64,000 nt of DNA. Origin: Deltaproteobacteria bacterium. Its GTDB lineage: Bacteria > Desulfobacterota_D > UBA1144 > Nemesobacterales > JAJCZQ01. The stretch is from assembly GCA_029262335.1 (NCBI GenBank), contig JAJCZQ010000013.1, positions 1 to 64,000 of the forward strand, in the 5' to 3' direction. Position 1 is the first letter of the stretch. Each line of letters begins with the position of its first letter. Positions 29,704-39,709 of this stretch are shown in pieces. Under the pieces are notes generated by a model. The model saw nothing but the letters and a program-made list of their open reading frames with translations. It was not told where the DNA came from and did no database searches. The position numbers were made by a program, and so were the translations under genes.

Positions 29704-30555
29704 CTATAATATGATATTATCGATCAGGCGTGTATTGCCGATCCTTGCTGCAACTGCTACCAAATTACCAGACTGAGTCGTTTTAATCAATTCCAGGTTC
29801 TCAGAGTCCCTGATTTCAAGGTAATCAATATCATTTACATCACTGTTTTTAAGTACGGCAAGGCCTTCTTCCAATAGCTTGCCCGTATCTTTACATCCGC
29901 CCTGGAAACTTGCCTTAATCGAAGAAAGGGCCTTTGAAAGTGAAAGTGCCTTTAACCTTTCCTCATCCGAGAGATAAGCGTTCCTCGAACTAAGTGCAAG
30001 TCCGTCTTTTTCCCTTACTATAGGCATTGGTATAATTTCTACACCCAGGTGAAGGTCTTTTACTAATCTTTCAATAACTTTTAACTGCTGAAAATCTTTT
30101 TGTCCGAATATCGCAAAATCGGGCTGAACAATGTTAAACAGTTTCAACACCACTGTGGCAACACCCCTGAAATGCCCCGGCCGGGATTTGCCGCAGAGCA
30201 CTTTTTGAAGTTCCGCAACTTCCAGATAAGTCTGAAAGTTCTCAGGGTATATATCTTTTGCTTCCGGCGTAAATATCGTATCGACCCTGTAGGGTGAAAG
30301 TTTATCCATATCTCCTTCCAGGTCTCTTGTGTATTTCCCGAAGTCTTCATTTTGTCCAAACTGCGTAGGATTTACGAAGATGCTTACTACGGTATGCTCC
30401 GCAACCTCGTTTGCCCTGGATACAAGACTAAGGTGTCCGTCGTGAAGGGCGCCCATAGTGGGAACAAAAGCGATTTTATGATTGCCCTGCTTTAATTCCT
30501 TTGAATATTCATTCATCTCTTTTAATGATGAAATAATACGGATGTTATTACTCAT
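29704..30555 (-). CDS. panC: Pantothenate synthetase
   Basis: A 283-residue PanC joining pantoate and beta-alanine with ATP. The HIGH-like motif is [13 protein letters not shown] (32-44). Further signatures are [19 protein letters not shown] and LSSRNAYLS. It overlaps panB by 8 bases and precedes panD. Confidence 0.96.
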   Translation of the reverse strand: MSNNIRIISSLKEMNEYSKELKQGNHKIAFVPTMGALHDGHLSLVSRANEVAEHTVVSIFVNPTQFGQNEDFGKYTRDLEGDMDKLSPYRVDTIFTPEAKDIYPENFQTYLEVAELQKVLCGKSRPGHFRGVATVVLKLFNIVQPDFAIFGQKDFQQLKVIERLVKDLHLGVEIIPMPIVREKDGLALSSRNAYLSDEERLKALSLSKALSSIKASFQGGCKDTGKLLEEGLAVLKNSDVNDIDYLEIRDSENLELIKTTQSGNLVAVAARIGNTRLIDNIIL

Positions 30556-31348
30556 AGCTGTTATTTTTTGAGGGAAATTTCCGGCTCTTTACCTGCTGAA
30601 TATATTTTTCTGTTGCCTTAATAAATATTTTCCTTCCTTCTGCAAATTTATTTACAAATTTGGGAAGAGGTTCCGGACTGAGTCCGGCCATATCGTTAAA
30701 GACAAGTACCTGTCCGTCACAGTTGTTTCCTGCACCTATCCCGATTGTGGGAATGGATAAAGATTTTGTAATTTTTTCAGCAAGTGGTGCCGGGATACTT
30801 TCAATTACTAGTAAAAAAGCTCCTGCGTCTTCTGCAAGATGGGCAAGGTGGAGCAGGTGGTCAGCATCGTCCTTGCTTCTTCCCTGCACCTTGTAGCCGC
30901 CAGCTACATGTACAGACTGCGGGCAAAGCCCGATATGAGCAATGACCGGTATACCAGCTTTATTAATTGCGTAGACCGTATCAATGTATTCCTCGTTTAC
31001 TTCAAGTTTCACAGACTCTGCATTACCTTCTTTTATCAATCTGCCGGCATTACTTATTGCGCTGTCCACCGACACCTGATATGAAAGGAAAGGCATATCT
31101 GCCGCAAGATGTGCATTTTTAACTCCGCGGGAGACTATCTTGGTATGGTAAATCATCTCTTCAAGACTTACTGCAAGTGTGTTGTCCAGTCCCTGGATTA
31201 CATTTCCAAGCGAATCACCAACGAGTATGGAATCGATTCCCGCACTGTCAACCAGCTCTGCTGTAGCAGCATCGTAAGCGGTGATCATTGAGATCTTATC
31301 ACCGTTTTCCTTCATCTGTTTAAATTTAGTTATACGTATTTTCGGCAT
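30548..31348 (-). CDS. panB: 3-methyl-2-oxobutanoate hydroxymethyltransferase
   Basis: A 266-residue PanB, the first committed step to pantoate. Motifs are MITAYDAATAELVDSAGID, VGDSLGNVIQG, LAADMPF, VIAHIGLCPQSVH and IGIGAGNNCDGQVLV. It is the head of the panB-panC-panD operon; the gap to the divergent-looking upstream region is short and no promoter was identified. Confidence 0.96.
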   Translation of the reverse strand: MPKIRITKFKQMKENGDKISMITAYDAATAELVDSAGIDSILVGDSLGNVIQGLDNTLAVSLEEMIYHTKIVSRGVKNAHLAADMPFLSYQVSVDSAISNAGRLIKEGNAESVKLEVNEEYIDTVYAINKAGIPVIAHIGLCPQSVHVAGGYKVQGRSKDDADHLLHLAHLAEDAGAFLLVIESIPAPLAEKITKSLSIPTIGIGAGNNCDGQVLVFNDMAGLSPEPLPKFVNKFAEGRKIFIKATEKYIQQVKSRKFPSKNNSYE

Positions 31349-31423
31349 ACTTTAATAATGCCAGCAATGATGAAATATGCCAACAGGCAAAATTGGGCAG
31401 CAGGAAGTTAAGGATAAATTTAG

Positions 31424-32092
31424 TTATTCCAGGATTACTTTGCCGTTATATCCATTATTTCTAAGATTTCTCTTCATTGACTCGGCTTTTGATTTGCTGG
31501 AGTACATACCTACCCTCACCCTGTAATAGGTGTCCCCTTTTATTTCGATCGACTCAATTCTCGCTTCCCTGGCAATGCCGGACCCAAGTTCATCCTTAAG
31601 GCTCATAGCATTAACCTTACTACTGAATGAACCAACCTGGACAGTGTATATGGGATTAAAGTAGTTTTGATTCCGTTTTGATGGTGAAGAAATTACCTCA
31701 ACCTTTACTTTTGCAACACCGGTCCTTATAAGGTCGATGGATTTAGCAGAACTGTAGGAAAGGTCAATAATCCGGCCACGGATAAATGGCCCCCTGTCGT
31801 TAATCTTAACAACAACGTCCATTCCGTTTTCGAGGTTTGTCACTCTTACAACAGTCCCGAAAGGAAGGGACTTATGAGCGGCAGTATAGTCATACTTACT
31901 GAATCTCTCACCGCTTGCGGCAAGATTGCCGTGTTCCTTGTCACCGTACCATGAGGCAAGTCCTGTCTGGGTGTATCCGTCTACATACTTTAATTCGTCA
32001 GAAGAATCGTAACCCCTTGAACTCTTCTTGCTTCCGCAGCCAAGGGACACAAATAAAACCATTACCATTCCGATAAATAAAACATTTCTCAT
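31424..32092 (-). CDS. rlpA: RlpA-type septal lytic transglycosylase lipoprotein with SPOR domain
   Basis: A 222-residue lipoprotein (lipobox SLG-C). A double-psi beta-barrel catalytic domain covers about residues 40-130 (GLASWYGDKEHGNLAASGE, TAAHKSLPFGT, INDRGPFIRGRIIDLS). A C-terminal SPOR domain covers about 145-220 (YTVQVGSFSSKVNA ... YRVRVGMYSSK). RlpA cuts peptide-free glycan strands at the septum, where SPOR binds them. It follows a second, SPOR-less rlpA-like gene on the same strand. Confidence 0.92.
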   Translation of the reverse strand: MRNVLFIGMVMVLFVSLGCGSKKSSRGYDSSDELKYVDGYTQTGLASWYGDKEHGNLAASGERFSKYDYTAAHKSLPFGTVVRVTNLENGMDVVVKINDRGPFIRGRIIDLSYSSAKSIDLIRTGVAKVKVEVISSPSKRNQNYFNPIYTVQVGSFSSKVNAMSLKDELGSGIAREARIESIEIKGDTYYRVRVGMYSSKSKAESMKRNLRNNGYNGKVILE

Positions 32093-32106
32093 ATTAAATC
32101 CGTATT

Positions 32107-32480
32107 TCAGATATCCTGTACAATTTCTAATTTAACACTGCAGATACCCTTCCTCATACACCCAAGCTCTGCCGCGGCCGCCTTCTCGAGAGGTCAATAA
32201 TTCTTCCCTTTACATAAGGGCCCCTGTCATTAATCGTGACCACAACAATTCTGCCGTTGTCTACATTCAGGACTTTTACCTTTGTACCAAAATCAAGGGT
32301 TCTGTGCGCGGCTGTAAAAACTTTCATATCAAACCGTTCACCGCTTGCCGTCCTGTTACCATGATGCCCCGGCCCGTACCATGAAGCAAGTCCGGTCGAA
32401 ACAAAAACCTGCTCAGAATCCGAGCTGCATGGAATAAACATCATTAATATTATGCAGAATAAATATATACAGTTATTCAT
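32107..32480 (-). pseudogene. Second RlpA-like gene, frameshifted near its 3' end
   Basis: The reading frame from 32480 encodes a signal peptide and a double-psi beta-barrel (GLASWYGPGHHGNRTASGE, TAAHRTLDFGT, INDRGPYVKGRIIDLS), then reads LSRRRPRQSLGV and stops at 32154. One missing G in the GC-rich run near 32175-32182 explains this: adding it back gives SRRAAAELGCMRKGICSVKL and a stop at 32107, as in other RlpA barrels. The restored protein (about 125 residues) would lack SPOR. The lesion may be natural or an assembly error. It lies 62 bases upstream of the intact rlpA gene. Confidence 0.75.
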
Positions 32481-32566
32481 ATTATTAATTTATTCTGCAA
32501 TAAATCTCTTGAGATTGTCAAGGATTAGAATAAAATTCTAACCTTAAATAACCGGGAATAAAATAA

Positions 32567-33748
32567 ATGAGTAATTCACCAGATGATTTTTCACTTATAA
32601 AAAGGCTACCCCCTTATGTGTTTAATGTTGTAAACGAATACAAGACAAGGGCAAGGGCAAAGGGCGAAGATATAATTGACCTTGGCATGGGAAATCCTGA
32701 CCAGGCTACTCCTCAGCATATTGTAGACAAGCTGATGGAAGCAGTGGCAAATCCGAGGAACCATAGGTATTCCTCCTCGGCCGGTATTCCCAAACTCAGA
32801 CTTGCAATCAGCAACTGGTACAAAAGAAGATACGATATTGATATAGACCCTGACTCCGAAGCAGTTGTAACAATCGGTTCTAAAGAGGGAATTTCGCATT
32901 TAATGCTTTCAATACTTTCCCCGGGAGACAACGTAATCGTACCAAACCCCGCATACCCGATTCATATATATTCTGTTATTATCTCAAGGGGAGACGTACA
33001 GAGCATCCCTCTTCATGACGAAGACCAGCTCATTGATTCAATTCAAAAGGTACTAAACGAAGTATGGCCAAAACCCAAGGTGCTGATACTTTCATACCCC
33101 AACAACCCCACAACAAAAACTGCAAGCCCCGAATTTTTTCAGAAAGTAGTTGATCTAGCAAAGGAAGCAGGCCTGATTATTGTGCATGACCTGGCATATG
33201 CTGACCTATGCTTTGACGGATATAAAGCACCCAGCATACTGCAGGCTAAAGGCGGAAAAGAAGTTGCAGTCGAATTTTATTCAATGTCAAAGAGTTATAA
33301 TATGCCCGGCTGGAGAGTTGGCTTTATGGTTGGAAATGAGAATATAATTTCAGCTTTAAAAAGAATTAAAAGCTATCTCGATTACGGAATATTTCAGCCA
33401 ATACAGATTGCATCAATCCATGCACTTAACAGTCCGCAGGACTGCGTGGAAGAGATAAGCGCCCTTTACCTCTCAAGGCGAAATAAACTAATAGAATCTT
33501 TTAACAGGGCAGGATGGGAAATACCCACTCCTAAGGCAACGATGTTTGTCTGGGCAGAAATTCCCGAACAATTTAAAGAAATCGGATCACTTGAATTTTC
33601 AAAAATGCTTATTGAGAAGGCAAAAGTTGCTGTTTCACCCGGAATAGGTTTCGGCCCGTACGGCGAGGGCTTTGTAAGGCTTGCACTTGTTGAGAATGAA
33701 ATGAGAATTATGCAGGCAGCCCGCGGAATAAAAAAAATAATGTCGTAA
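32567..33748 (+). CDS. Class I aminotransferase, alanine/LL-DAP type
   Basis: A 393-residue fold-type I PLP enzyme. The start [14 protein letters not shown] and [12 protein letters not shown] match the AlaC (YfdZ)/DapL-like group. The PLP lysine is in [15 protein letters not shown], with SYPNNPT for the PLP phosphate/aspartate region upstream. It probably makes alanine from pyruvate and glutamate, but LL-diaminopimelate aminotransferase activity cannot be excluded. Single gene; convergent with the BamA/TamA-type gene, stops 2 bases apart. Confidence 0.88.
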   Translation: MSNSPDDFSLIKRLPPYVFNVVNEYKTRARAKGEDIIDLGMGNPDQATPQHIVDKLMEAVANPRNHRYSSSAGIPKLRLAISNWYKRRYDIDIDPDSEAVVTIGSKEGISHLMLSILSPGDNVIVPNPAYPIHIYSVIISRGDVQSIPLHDEDQLIDSIQKVLNEVWPKPKVLILSYPNNPTTKTASPEFFQKVVDLAKEAGLIIVHDLAYADLCFDGYKAPSILQAKGGKEVAVEFYSMSKSYNMPGWRVGFMVGNENIISALKRIKSYLDYGIFQPIQIASIHALNSPQDCVEEISALYLSRRNKLIESFNRAGWEIPTPKATMFVWAEIPEQFKEIGSLEFSKMLIEKAKVAVSPGIGFGPYGEGFVRLALVENEMRIMQAARGIKKIMS

Positions 33749-33750
33749 AG

Positions 33751-35604
33751 TCAGAATGCCTGGCCCACGCTTAGAAATACCTGGAACCTGTCTAAATCCG
33801 GATTAGGATTTAGCGCATATCCAAAATCCAGTCTTACAGGCCCTATAATTGTATTGTATCTTACACCCGAACCGACTGCGTATTTTAGTTCGTTGAGCGG
33901 GTAGCTGAAACTGTCTGAAAATACGTTACCGTAATCAAGAAACACAACCCCCCCAAAATCTGCATACACCGGAAACCTGAACTCTAAGTTGCCAACAAGC
34001 AGTGAGTTTCCGCCAAGCGGGTCTTCATTGCTGTCCAGAGGCCCGAGACGCTGAAAAGGAAAACCCCTCATGCTGTTACTGCCCCCGGCAAAAAACCTCT
34101 TAAAGATGGGAACATCAAACTCCCCGGTTGAACCGAAGGGGTATAACATTCCGAACTGCAGCCTTTTAGCAATAACAAAATCTTTTTTAATTTCCTTGTA
34201 TGCCCTCAGGTCTGTAAAAGACATAAAGTAATTTACATTTGAACCAAATGCCTTAAAAGCAGACTCAAACCGCTGGTCCGCAAAAACGCCATTAGTGGGG
34301 TCAAATATATTATCAGTTGTATTGTAGTTTAGTCCGCCGCCAAATGTTGTAAGAAATACGTTCTCCCTGCTCTGTTCAATTGGGGTCCTTGTCGCCTGCG
34401 AGTTAATCCTTGAATAAATAATATTAAATGAACTATTACCCCTCAGGTGCCGGCTTAACCTTTTTGACAATGTCAATGAAGATGACACCGAGGAGCCTTC
34501 ATAACTTGGGAGGTCGTCTCTTTGGAAATTTACCAGGGCCGTAAGCTGGGAGTCACGTCCCGCAACGTAGGGCTGTGTAATACTTGTCTGGATAAGCTGT
34601 GTTATAAATGAGGCTTTTGTAAGTACGTCGAGATTTCGGCCGCCGCCCAGAAAATTTCTTTGTGTCCAGCCTATCTGGCCCCTTAACTTATCTTCCGTAC
34701 CAAAACCAACACCAAACCTGATACTCCCTAATTCCCTGTCCACAACAGTTATAAGGGTATCAACGGTCAGTGTGTCATCATTGTATATCTGGTTAATTAT
34801 TACAGACTTAAAAAAACCAAGCTGAAATATCCTTGTCTGGGACTCTGATACTTTCTCTAGTGAATATACTTCATCGGGTTCGTATATAATTTCCCTTCTT
34901 ACAAGGTATGTTGGGGTTTTCTTGTTCCCCACGATCTCAATATTCCCAAATGTATATTTATCACCAGGAATTATTTTAAAATTTACTTCCGCCCATTTTT
35001 CGCTCCTGTTAACAAGTGCTTCAGATTCAATCTCATGTTTTGGATACCCAAGATTTGAACTAATTCTGTTAATCTCTGTTTTTGCCTGCTCAAATTTAAT
35101 TGGAGAAAACTCTTTATCGGCTTCAAGCGGGATTGTCTCTATGATTTTTTGTCTTATATCCAGGTACTGCTCGCCATCCGGGCTACCCTGTCCCGGCGGG
35201 TTCTTTATTACAATACTGAGACTTCTGAGAATCACCGGAGTACCCTGGTCTATTGTTATAAAAATTTTGACCCTGTCTTTTGCATCGTTGTATTCAAGCT
35301 TATAATCCACAACGGCATCGTAATAGCCATTGTTTGCAAAAAGCTCTTTAATTCTCAGGATATCATCTTTAAATACATCTTCGTCAAATTCGGGTTTTGC
35401 AACCCACGGTTTTATGGAAGGAGACAGGGTTTCAATGCTCAGTCTTATCTCCTTGGTTTCAATTGCCTTATTCCCCTTGATTTTAAGTTTGGACACGCGG
35501 ACTGTATCGTCAATTATCTCCTGGGCATACACAAATTCTGTACAGAATAAGAAAAAAATTAACGGTAAAATAATAAGAGGGCTGATTTTAAACTTATTTT
35601 TCAT
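33751..35604 (-). CDS. BamA/TamA-family outer-membrane barrel with POTRA domains
   Basis: A 617-residue Omp85-family protein. The signal peptide ends at VYAQ. About three POTRA domains cover residues 35-280 (ITIDQGTPVILRSL, IIPGDKYTFGNIEIVGN). The C-terminal barrel covers about 290-617 and includes GSNSMRGFPFQRLGP, the conserved L6 RGF-type motif, ending in the outer-membrane signal FLSVGQAF. With three POTRAs and 617 residues it fits TamA better than BamA (five POTRAs, ~800 residues). No TamB-like gene is adjacent. Confidence 0.88.
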   Translation of the reverse strand: MKNKFKISPLIILPLIFFLFCTEFVYAQEIIDDTVRVSKLKIKGNKAIETKEIRLSIETLSPSIKPWVAKPEFDEDVFKDDILRIKELFANNGYYDAVVDYKLEYNDAKDRVKIFITIDQGTPVILRSLSIVIKNPPGQGSPDGEQYLDIRQKIIETIPLEADKEFSPIKFEQAKTEINRISSNLGYPKHEIESEALVNRSEKWAEVNFKIIPGDKYTFGNIEIVGNKKTPTYLVRREIIYEPDEVYSLEKVSESQTRIFQLGFFKSVIINQIYNDDTLTVDTLITVVDRELGSIRFGVGFGTEDKLRGQIGWTQRNFLGGGRNLDVLTKASFITQLIQTSITQPYVAGRDSQLTALVNFQRDDLPSYEGSSVSSSLTLSKRLSRHLRGNSSFNIIYSRINSQATRTPIEQSRENVFLTTFGGGLNYNTTDNIFDPTNGVFADQRFESAFKAFGSNVNYFMSFTDLRAYKEIKKDFVIAKRLQFGMLYPFGSTGEFDVPIFKRFFAGGSNSMRGFPFQRLGPLDSNEDPLGGNSLLVGNLEFRFPVYADFGGVVFLDYGNVFSDSFSYPLNELKYAVGSGVRYNTIIGPVRLDFGYALNPNPDLDRFQVFLSVGQAF

Positions 35605-35743
35605 AAAGAGAAAAAGTAAAGACTGGTTTTAAGAGTTATAATATTATTGTAAAAATACTTTTTTGGCAGTAATTTTAATTTTATGATATTATTCCAGAAA
35701 CATTAGATAAGTATAGTAAAATTTAAATATATTTTATGAAAAA

Positions 35744-36166
35744 ATGTATAAAAGTCTAAGTTTAGCGTTGTTATTTTACCTGTCATTCTGCTTATACCCC
35801 GTAAGTTCCTATTGCGAAGATTGGGCCTTTATCGGACACTCAGGTAAACCGGGTGAATCTAATTTTTATATTTTTACATTATCCAAAGACGGTTCGGTAC
35901 CCGGAGAGTTACTTATAACACAAAAACATGTGTTCAGTATCCCGCAGAAACTAAGCAGCGGAAAATCATATAATTCTGTTCTTATTACAAGATCACTTAA
36001 ATGCAGTGAACGGGTAATTTCTACTGACAAAGCCATATTTTCAAATAGCATCGGCTCATCTGTAGCAAAATATGAAAATAAAAACAGTACTAAATTATTT
36101 GAAAAAATAGATGACGGAGAGGAAATAGATCTGTTTCTGCTTAACAAATACTGCACAAACAATTAA
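35744..36166 (+). CDS. Secreted protein resembling the surface-adhesin E family
   Basis: A 140-residue exported protein with a signal peptide ending near SYCED. The mature part follows the surface-adhesin-E-like layout: a Trp near the start (DWAFIG), a mid-chain RSLKCSER cysteine, then KLFEKIDDGEEIDLFLLNKYC with the second Cys, which could pair with the first. Length matches that small domain. It is 9 bases before the next gene on the same strand. The family match is by pattern and moderate. Confidence 0.55.
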   Translation: MYKSLSLALLFYLSFCLYPVSSYCEDWAFIGHSGKPGESNFYIFTLSKDGSVPGELLITQKHVFSIPQKLSSGKSYNSVLITRSLKCSERVISTDKAIFSNSIGSSVAKYENKNSTKLFEKIDDGEEIDLFLLNKYCTNN

Positions 36167-36175
36167 TTACAGATT

Positions 36176-36490
36176 ATGAATGAACTATTATTTGCACTTT
36201 TTTTAATGGCTGGATTTCTTCTAGGGACCCTTCTTTTTGGCCATCTTTTTTATTTTACTGCAATCTCTTTGCCAAATTTGATTAAAAACAGCGGCAGCAG
36301 CACTTTTGGCGCAACCGCTATTGAAATGATGAGGAAGGTATTTCCCTTACTTATTTGGATAGTATTATCCGTTAGTCTTGTACTTGTGATTAACAACTAT
36401 TTTTCGTTCTATATTAAGCTTTTTTACTGCGGGCTTGCAATAGCATTTATCTTCTCAGTCAGTGGTTTCAAGCGTGTAACAGGCAGGTAA
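36176..36490 (+). CDS. Small membrane protein with three predicted helices
   Basis: A 104-residue integral membrane protein. Hydrophobic segments run from about 5-30, 55-75 and 80-98. The short loop after the first helix has TAISLPNLIKNSG. It follows the adhesin-E-like gene by 9 bases and is probably co-transcribed. It somewhat resembles DUF4149-type proteins, but I do not assign a family. Confidence 0.55.
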   Translation: MNELLFALFLMAGFLLGTLLFGHLFYFTAISLPNLIKNSGSSTFGATAIEMMRKVFPLLIWIVLSVSLVLVINNYFSFYIKLFYCGLAIAFIFSVSGFKRVTGR

Positions 36491-36499
36491 TCAATGTTG

Positions 36500-37132
36500 T
36501 TAAAAAGTCCTTGCACCCGGGCCGCCCTGCTGGGAATAATTACCGTCTTTAAACATCTGGTCAGCCGGACTCCTGACTTCCCCTCTTCTTTTTAAATCAA
36601 GTTCGGCCTCTACCTTGGTAGTAGCAACCGGGTTATATGTATATTCGAGTTTTAATTTTCCCTTGTCTCTGTTTGTACTAAACATTAAATCCAGGTGGTC
36701 AATATCCCATTCCCATGTATCGTAAGAAAACATTTTGTCAGTTGCGGTAGGTTCGCCGTATTTAGATACAATCTGCTTGAGCATTTCATTTTGTATATCA
36801 ACAAATTCCAAATCATCACTTGATTTTATCATTACGGCAGCACTCATGAGTTTATTTTTATAAAACTCCAGCCTTGTTTTCTGGTCTGCTCCTTTTACAT
36901 CTGTAAATTCCACTACGGCACCTTCAAAAATGATTGTCCTCACCTCTTTGGAATCCATTTCATTTTTAACAATCTTGTGCCCGTTATTTTTTATCTGTTT
37001 TTTTGCATCACCGTTGGACATTCCAAATTTAAAACCCAGGCGCGAAGTGTTAAGAGAGTCCGCAGCAGCCGTTGAGGCAGTAACCGTCATGACTACAAAG
37101 AAAAGATATATTAATTTCGTGATGTTTTTCAT
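36500..37132 (-). CDS. Exported protein of unknown function
   Basis: A 210-residue protein with a clear cleavable signal peptide (cut near TAAA/D). The mature part has GFKFGMSNGDAKKQIKNNGH and an alternating strand/helix pattern without cysteines, ending in a Gly-rich tail (NYSQQGGPGARTF). It probably acts in the periplasm. No known family was recognised. Convergent with the small membrane protein gene at 36176. Confidence 0.6.
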   Translation of the reverse strand: MKNITKLIYLFFVVMTVTASTAAADSLNTSRLGFKFGMSNGDAKKQIKNNGHKIVKNEMDSKEVRTIIFEGAVVEFTDVKGADQKTRLEFYKNKLMSAAVMIKSSDDLEFVDIQNEMLKQIVSKYGEPTATDKMFSYDTWEWDIDHLDLMFSTNRDKGKLKLEYTYNPVATTKVEAELDLKRRGEVRSPADQMFKDGNYSQQGGPGARTF

Positions 37133-37377
37133 ATTAAGCCCTTCTTAATTTTTAAATTTTAACCTTATCATTCCAACACTATATTTTAACATCAAATAAT
37201 AATTCAAATCAAATTATTAAGGCCATGTATTCCGTAAGATATGCCTCTTATTAATAAACTCAATATATTAAAAAAAGTTTTAACTAATCCTTACAATTGA
37301 AATAGGTCAAAGCTTTGGTACATTATCTGCAATCCTTTTTACCGGTAACACAATTTAATTTTAACAGGAAAATATTT

Positions 37378-37899
37378 ATGCATGATATAAAGAATTTTAT
37401 TAGAGATATTCCCGACTTTCCAAAAGAAGGCATTTTATTCAGGGACATTACTCCCCTGCTCCAGGACGCTGCAGCATTTGAAAACTCCGTGAATCAGTTG
37501 GCCGGATTACTTGAAGGACAGGACATTGATTACCTTGTGGGTATTGAATCAAGGGGTTTTATATTTGCTTCGGCCCTTTCCATGAAAATGCAAAAAGGTT
37601 TTATAACCGTAAGAAAACCCGGGAAACTGCCTTTTACGAGGATACAGGAATCGTACGATCTTGAATACGGTTCAGACTCCCTCGAAATTCACGACGATTC
37701 ATTAAAAGACGGTAAAAACGTGATTATTGTAGACGACCTTCTTGCAACCGGAGGGACCGCGCTGGCAACAGGGAACCTGATCAAACAACTTAACGGCAAT
37801 ATAGTCGGGTACCTCTTCCTTATAGAACTTACAGAACTTGAAGGTGCGGGAAAGCTCGGCACTGAAAATGTATGGTCATTATTAAAATATAACGATTAA
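37378..37899 (+). CDS. apt: Adenine phosphoribosyltransferase
   Basis: A 173-residue type I phosphoribosyltransferase salvaging adenine to AMP with PRPP. The ATG at 37378 (RBS AGGAAAA) gives the typical start MHDIKNFIRDIPDFPKEGI; an upstream in-frame TTG is not used. The PRPP loop is IIVDDLLATGGTA, and the SRGFIFASAL segment is also diagnostic. aroB begins 9 bases after its stop. Confidence 0.96.
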   Translation: MHDIKNFIRDIPDFPKEGILFRDITPLLQDAAAFENSVNQLAGLLEGQDIDYLVGIESRGFIFASALSMKMQKGFITVRKPGKLPFTRIQESYDLEYGSDSLEIHDDSLKDGKNVIIVDDLLATGGTALATGNLIKQLNGNIVGYLFLIELTELEGAGKLGTENVWSLLKYND

Positions 37900-37908
37900 A
37901 ATACTATT

Positions 37909-39003
37909 ATGAGCACACTTAGGGTTAATCTAAAAAATAATGCAGACAACTCCTATGATATAAAGATCGGCCAGGATATGTTCGGAGATTTTATCTCGGG
38001 TCTTAAAGACGATCCTATCGCCCACTCTTATGTCATAGTAACCGACTCCAATGTAAGGGAGCTTTATGGTGAAAAGCTCAAAAGCCTTCTGGATGAGATT
38101 GCCGATAAAACTCTCCTTCTGGATTTTCCTGCAGGCGAGATGCAGAAAAACAGAGAGGTCAAATCAGAAATCGAAGACCGTATGCTTGAAGCGGGTTTTG
38201 GAAGGGATTCGGCCCTGATTGCTCTTGGCGGTGGCGTAGTTGGTGATCTTGCAGGCTATGTTGCAGCCACTTACACAAGGGGTATTCCCTATATTCAGGT
38301 CCCGACCACTCTTGTTGCATGTGTTGACAGTTCGATAGGCGGAAAAACAGCAATAGATACTCCGCATGGGAAAAACCTGATTGGTGCATTTTACCAGCCC
38401 CAGTCAGTAATAATTGATATTAATACATTAACTACCCTTGGCCCCGAAGAAATCAGGGAAGGCCTTGCCGAAGTTATTAAATATGGAATTATTGCAGATT
38501 ATGAACTGTTTGAACTAATAGAAAAAAAGACCGGGGACATCTTTAACTACGATATTAACCTTCTTTCATTAATAGTAGAAAGATGCTGCCGGATAAAAGG
38601 TGATGTAGTTGAAAATGATGAAAAGGAATCAAACTTACGAAAAATATTAAATTTTGGCCATACAATTGGCCATGCAATTGAGAACCACTCCAACTATACC
38701 CTTACCCACGGCAACTCTATATCAATAGGTATGGTACTCGAAGGACTTATAGCCGTTAACCTGGGTATTTGGACCGAAGATGATCTGGAAAGGGTTAAAT
38801 CGGTATTTATAAATGCCGGGCTGCCTGTGGAAATACCTTTTGACATAGACCCCGAAAAACTGATCTCTTCTATGAAGATCGACAAGAAATCACGCGCCGG
38901 TGTAATTGAGATGTCACTTCCCGAAGCTATTGGAAAGATTTACAGGATTGACGGCAAATATGCTGTAAAAATTGATGATGAAATTATAAGAGAAGTTTTT
39001 TGA
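37909..39003 (+). CDS. aroB: 3-dehydroquinate synthase
   Basis: A 364-residue NAD-dependent AroB, the second step of the shikimate pathway. Motifs seen are DFPAGEMQKN, ALGGGVVGDLAGYVAATYTR, PTTLVACVDSSIGGKTAID and the zinc-site histidines in NFGHTIGHAIE and THGNSISIGM. It lies between apt and trmB in one operon (gaps of 9 and 7 bases). The DAHP synthase, the preceding step, is at 40653. Confidence 0.96.
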   Translation: MSTLRVNLKNNADNSYDIKIGQDMFGDFISGLKDDPIAHSYVIVTDSNVRELYGEKLKSLLDEIADKTLLLDFPAGEMQKNREVKSEIEDRMLEAGFGRDSALIALGGGVVGDLAGYVAATYTRGIPYIQVPTTLVACVDSSIGGKTAIDTPHGKNLIGAFYQPQSVIIDINTLTTLGPEEIREGLAEVIKYGIIADYELFELIEKKTGDIFNYDINLLSLIVERCCRIKGDVVENDEKESNLRKILNFGHTIGHAIENHSNYTLTHGNSISIGMVLEGLIAVNLGIWTEDDLERVKSVFINAGLPVEIPFDIDPEKLISSMKIDKKSRAGVIEMSLPEAIGKIYRIDGKYAVKIDDEIIREVF

Positions 39004-39010
39004 CCCCCGT

Positions 39011-39622
39011 ATGAACCGGAAAACCCCTATTAAACCTGAACTCGACATATCTTTAATTTCCCTGCCTTTAAACAAAGAAGAAATCTTTGGTAACGACAAC
39101 AATTCTGCTCTTGAGATTGGTTTTGGTGAAGGTGAGTTTATAGTTGAAATTGCTGAAAACAACCCGGACTGGAACTACCTGGGAATTGAAATTAAGTATT
39201 TCAGGTATAAAAAAGCAGTGAGACTCTGCATAGAACATAACGTAAGGAACGTAAAACTGCTTCATTTTGATGCTGATATGGCAGTTGAGCAGGTATTTAA
39301 ACCAAACATATTTGACCGGGTATATATCAATTTCCCCGACCCCTGGCCCAAAGACAGGCACAAAAAACACAGGATTATAAACAACACATTCCTGGACAAT
39401 CTTTACAAACTAATGAACACAGATGGCATACTTGAGTTCACAAGTGACCATCTTGATTACGTAACACACACAACTGAACATTTTGAAAACCATAAAAAGT
39501 TTTCAAATATCTATGGGGAAAAAGGTTATTCCGGCACAATTAAAAACAGGCCTGCAACAAAATTTGAAAAAGAATTCAGGGACGAAGACAGGCCGATCTA
39601 CTATCTTGCTTTTAAAAAATAG
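39011..39622 (+). CDS. trmB: tRNA (guanine-N7-)-methyltransferase
   Basis: A 203-residue TrmB making m7G46 in tRNA. The SAM motif is LEIGFGEGEF. The TrmB signature YINFPDPWPKDRHKKHRI and the C-terminal TKFEKEFRDEDRPIYYL are present. Length is typical. It starts 7 bases after aroB. Confidence 0.94.
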   Translation: MNRKTPIKPELDISLISLPLNKEEIFGNDNNSALEIGFGEGEFIVEIAENNPDWNYLGIEIKYFRYKKAVRLCIEHNVRNVKLLHFDADMAVEQVFKPNIFDRVYINFPDPWPKDRHKKHRIINNTFLDNLYKLMNTDGILEFTSDHLDYVTHTTEHFENHKKFSNIYGEKGYSGTIKNRPATKFEKEFRDEDRPIYYLAFKK

Positions 39623-39709
39623 TTATAGTTTTATAATTATATTGTTATGGTTTTGAAGATTAAGAGATATAAGACATAAATAAAAATAATAATTTAACTG
39701 GAGAGAGCA

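Noticed and set aside
37315-37377. Upstream TTG extension of apt
   Set aside because: ATG 37378 has an RBS and the family-typical first residues.
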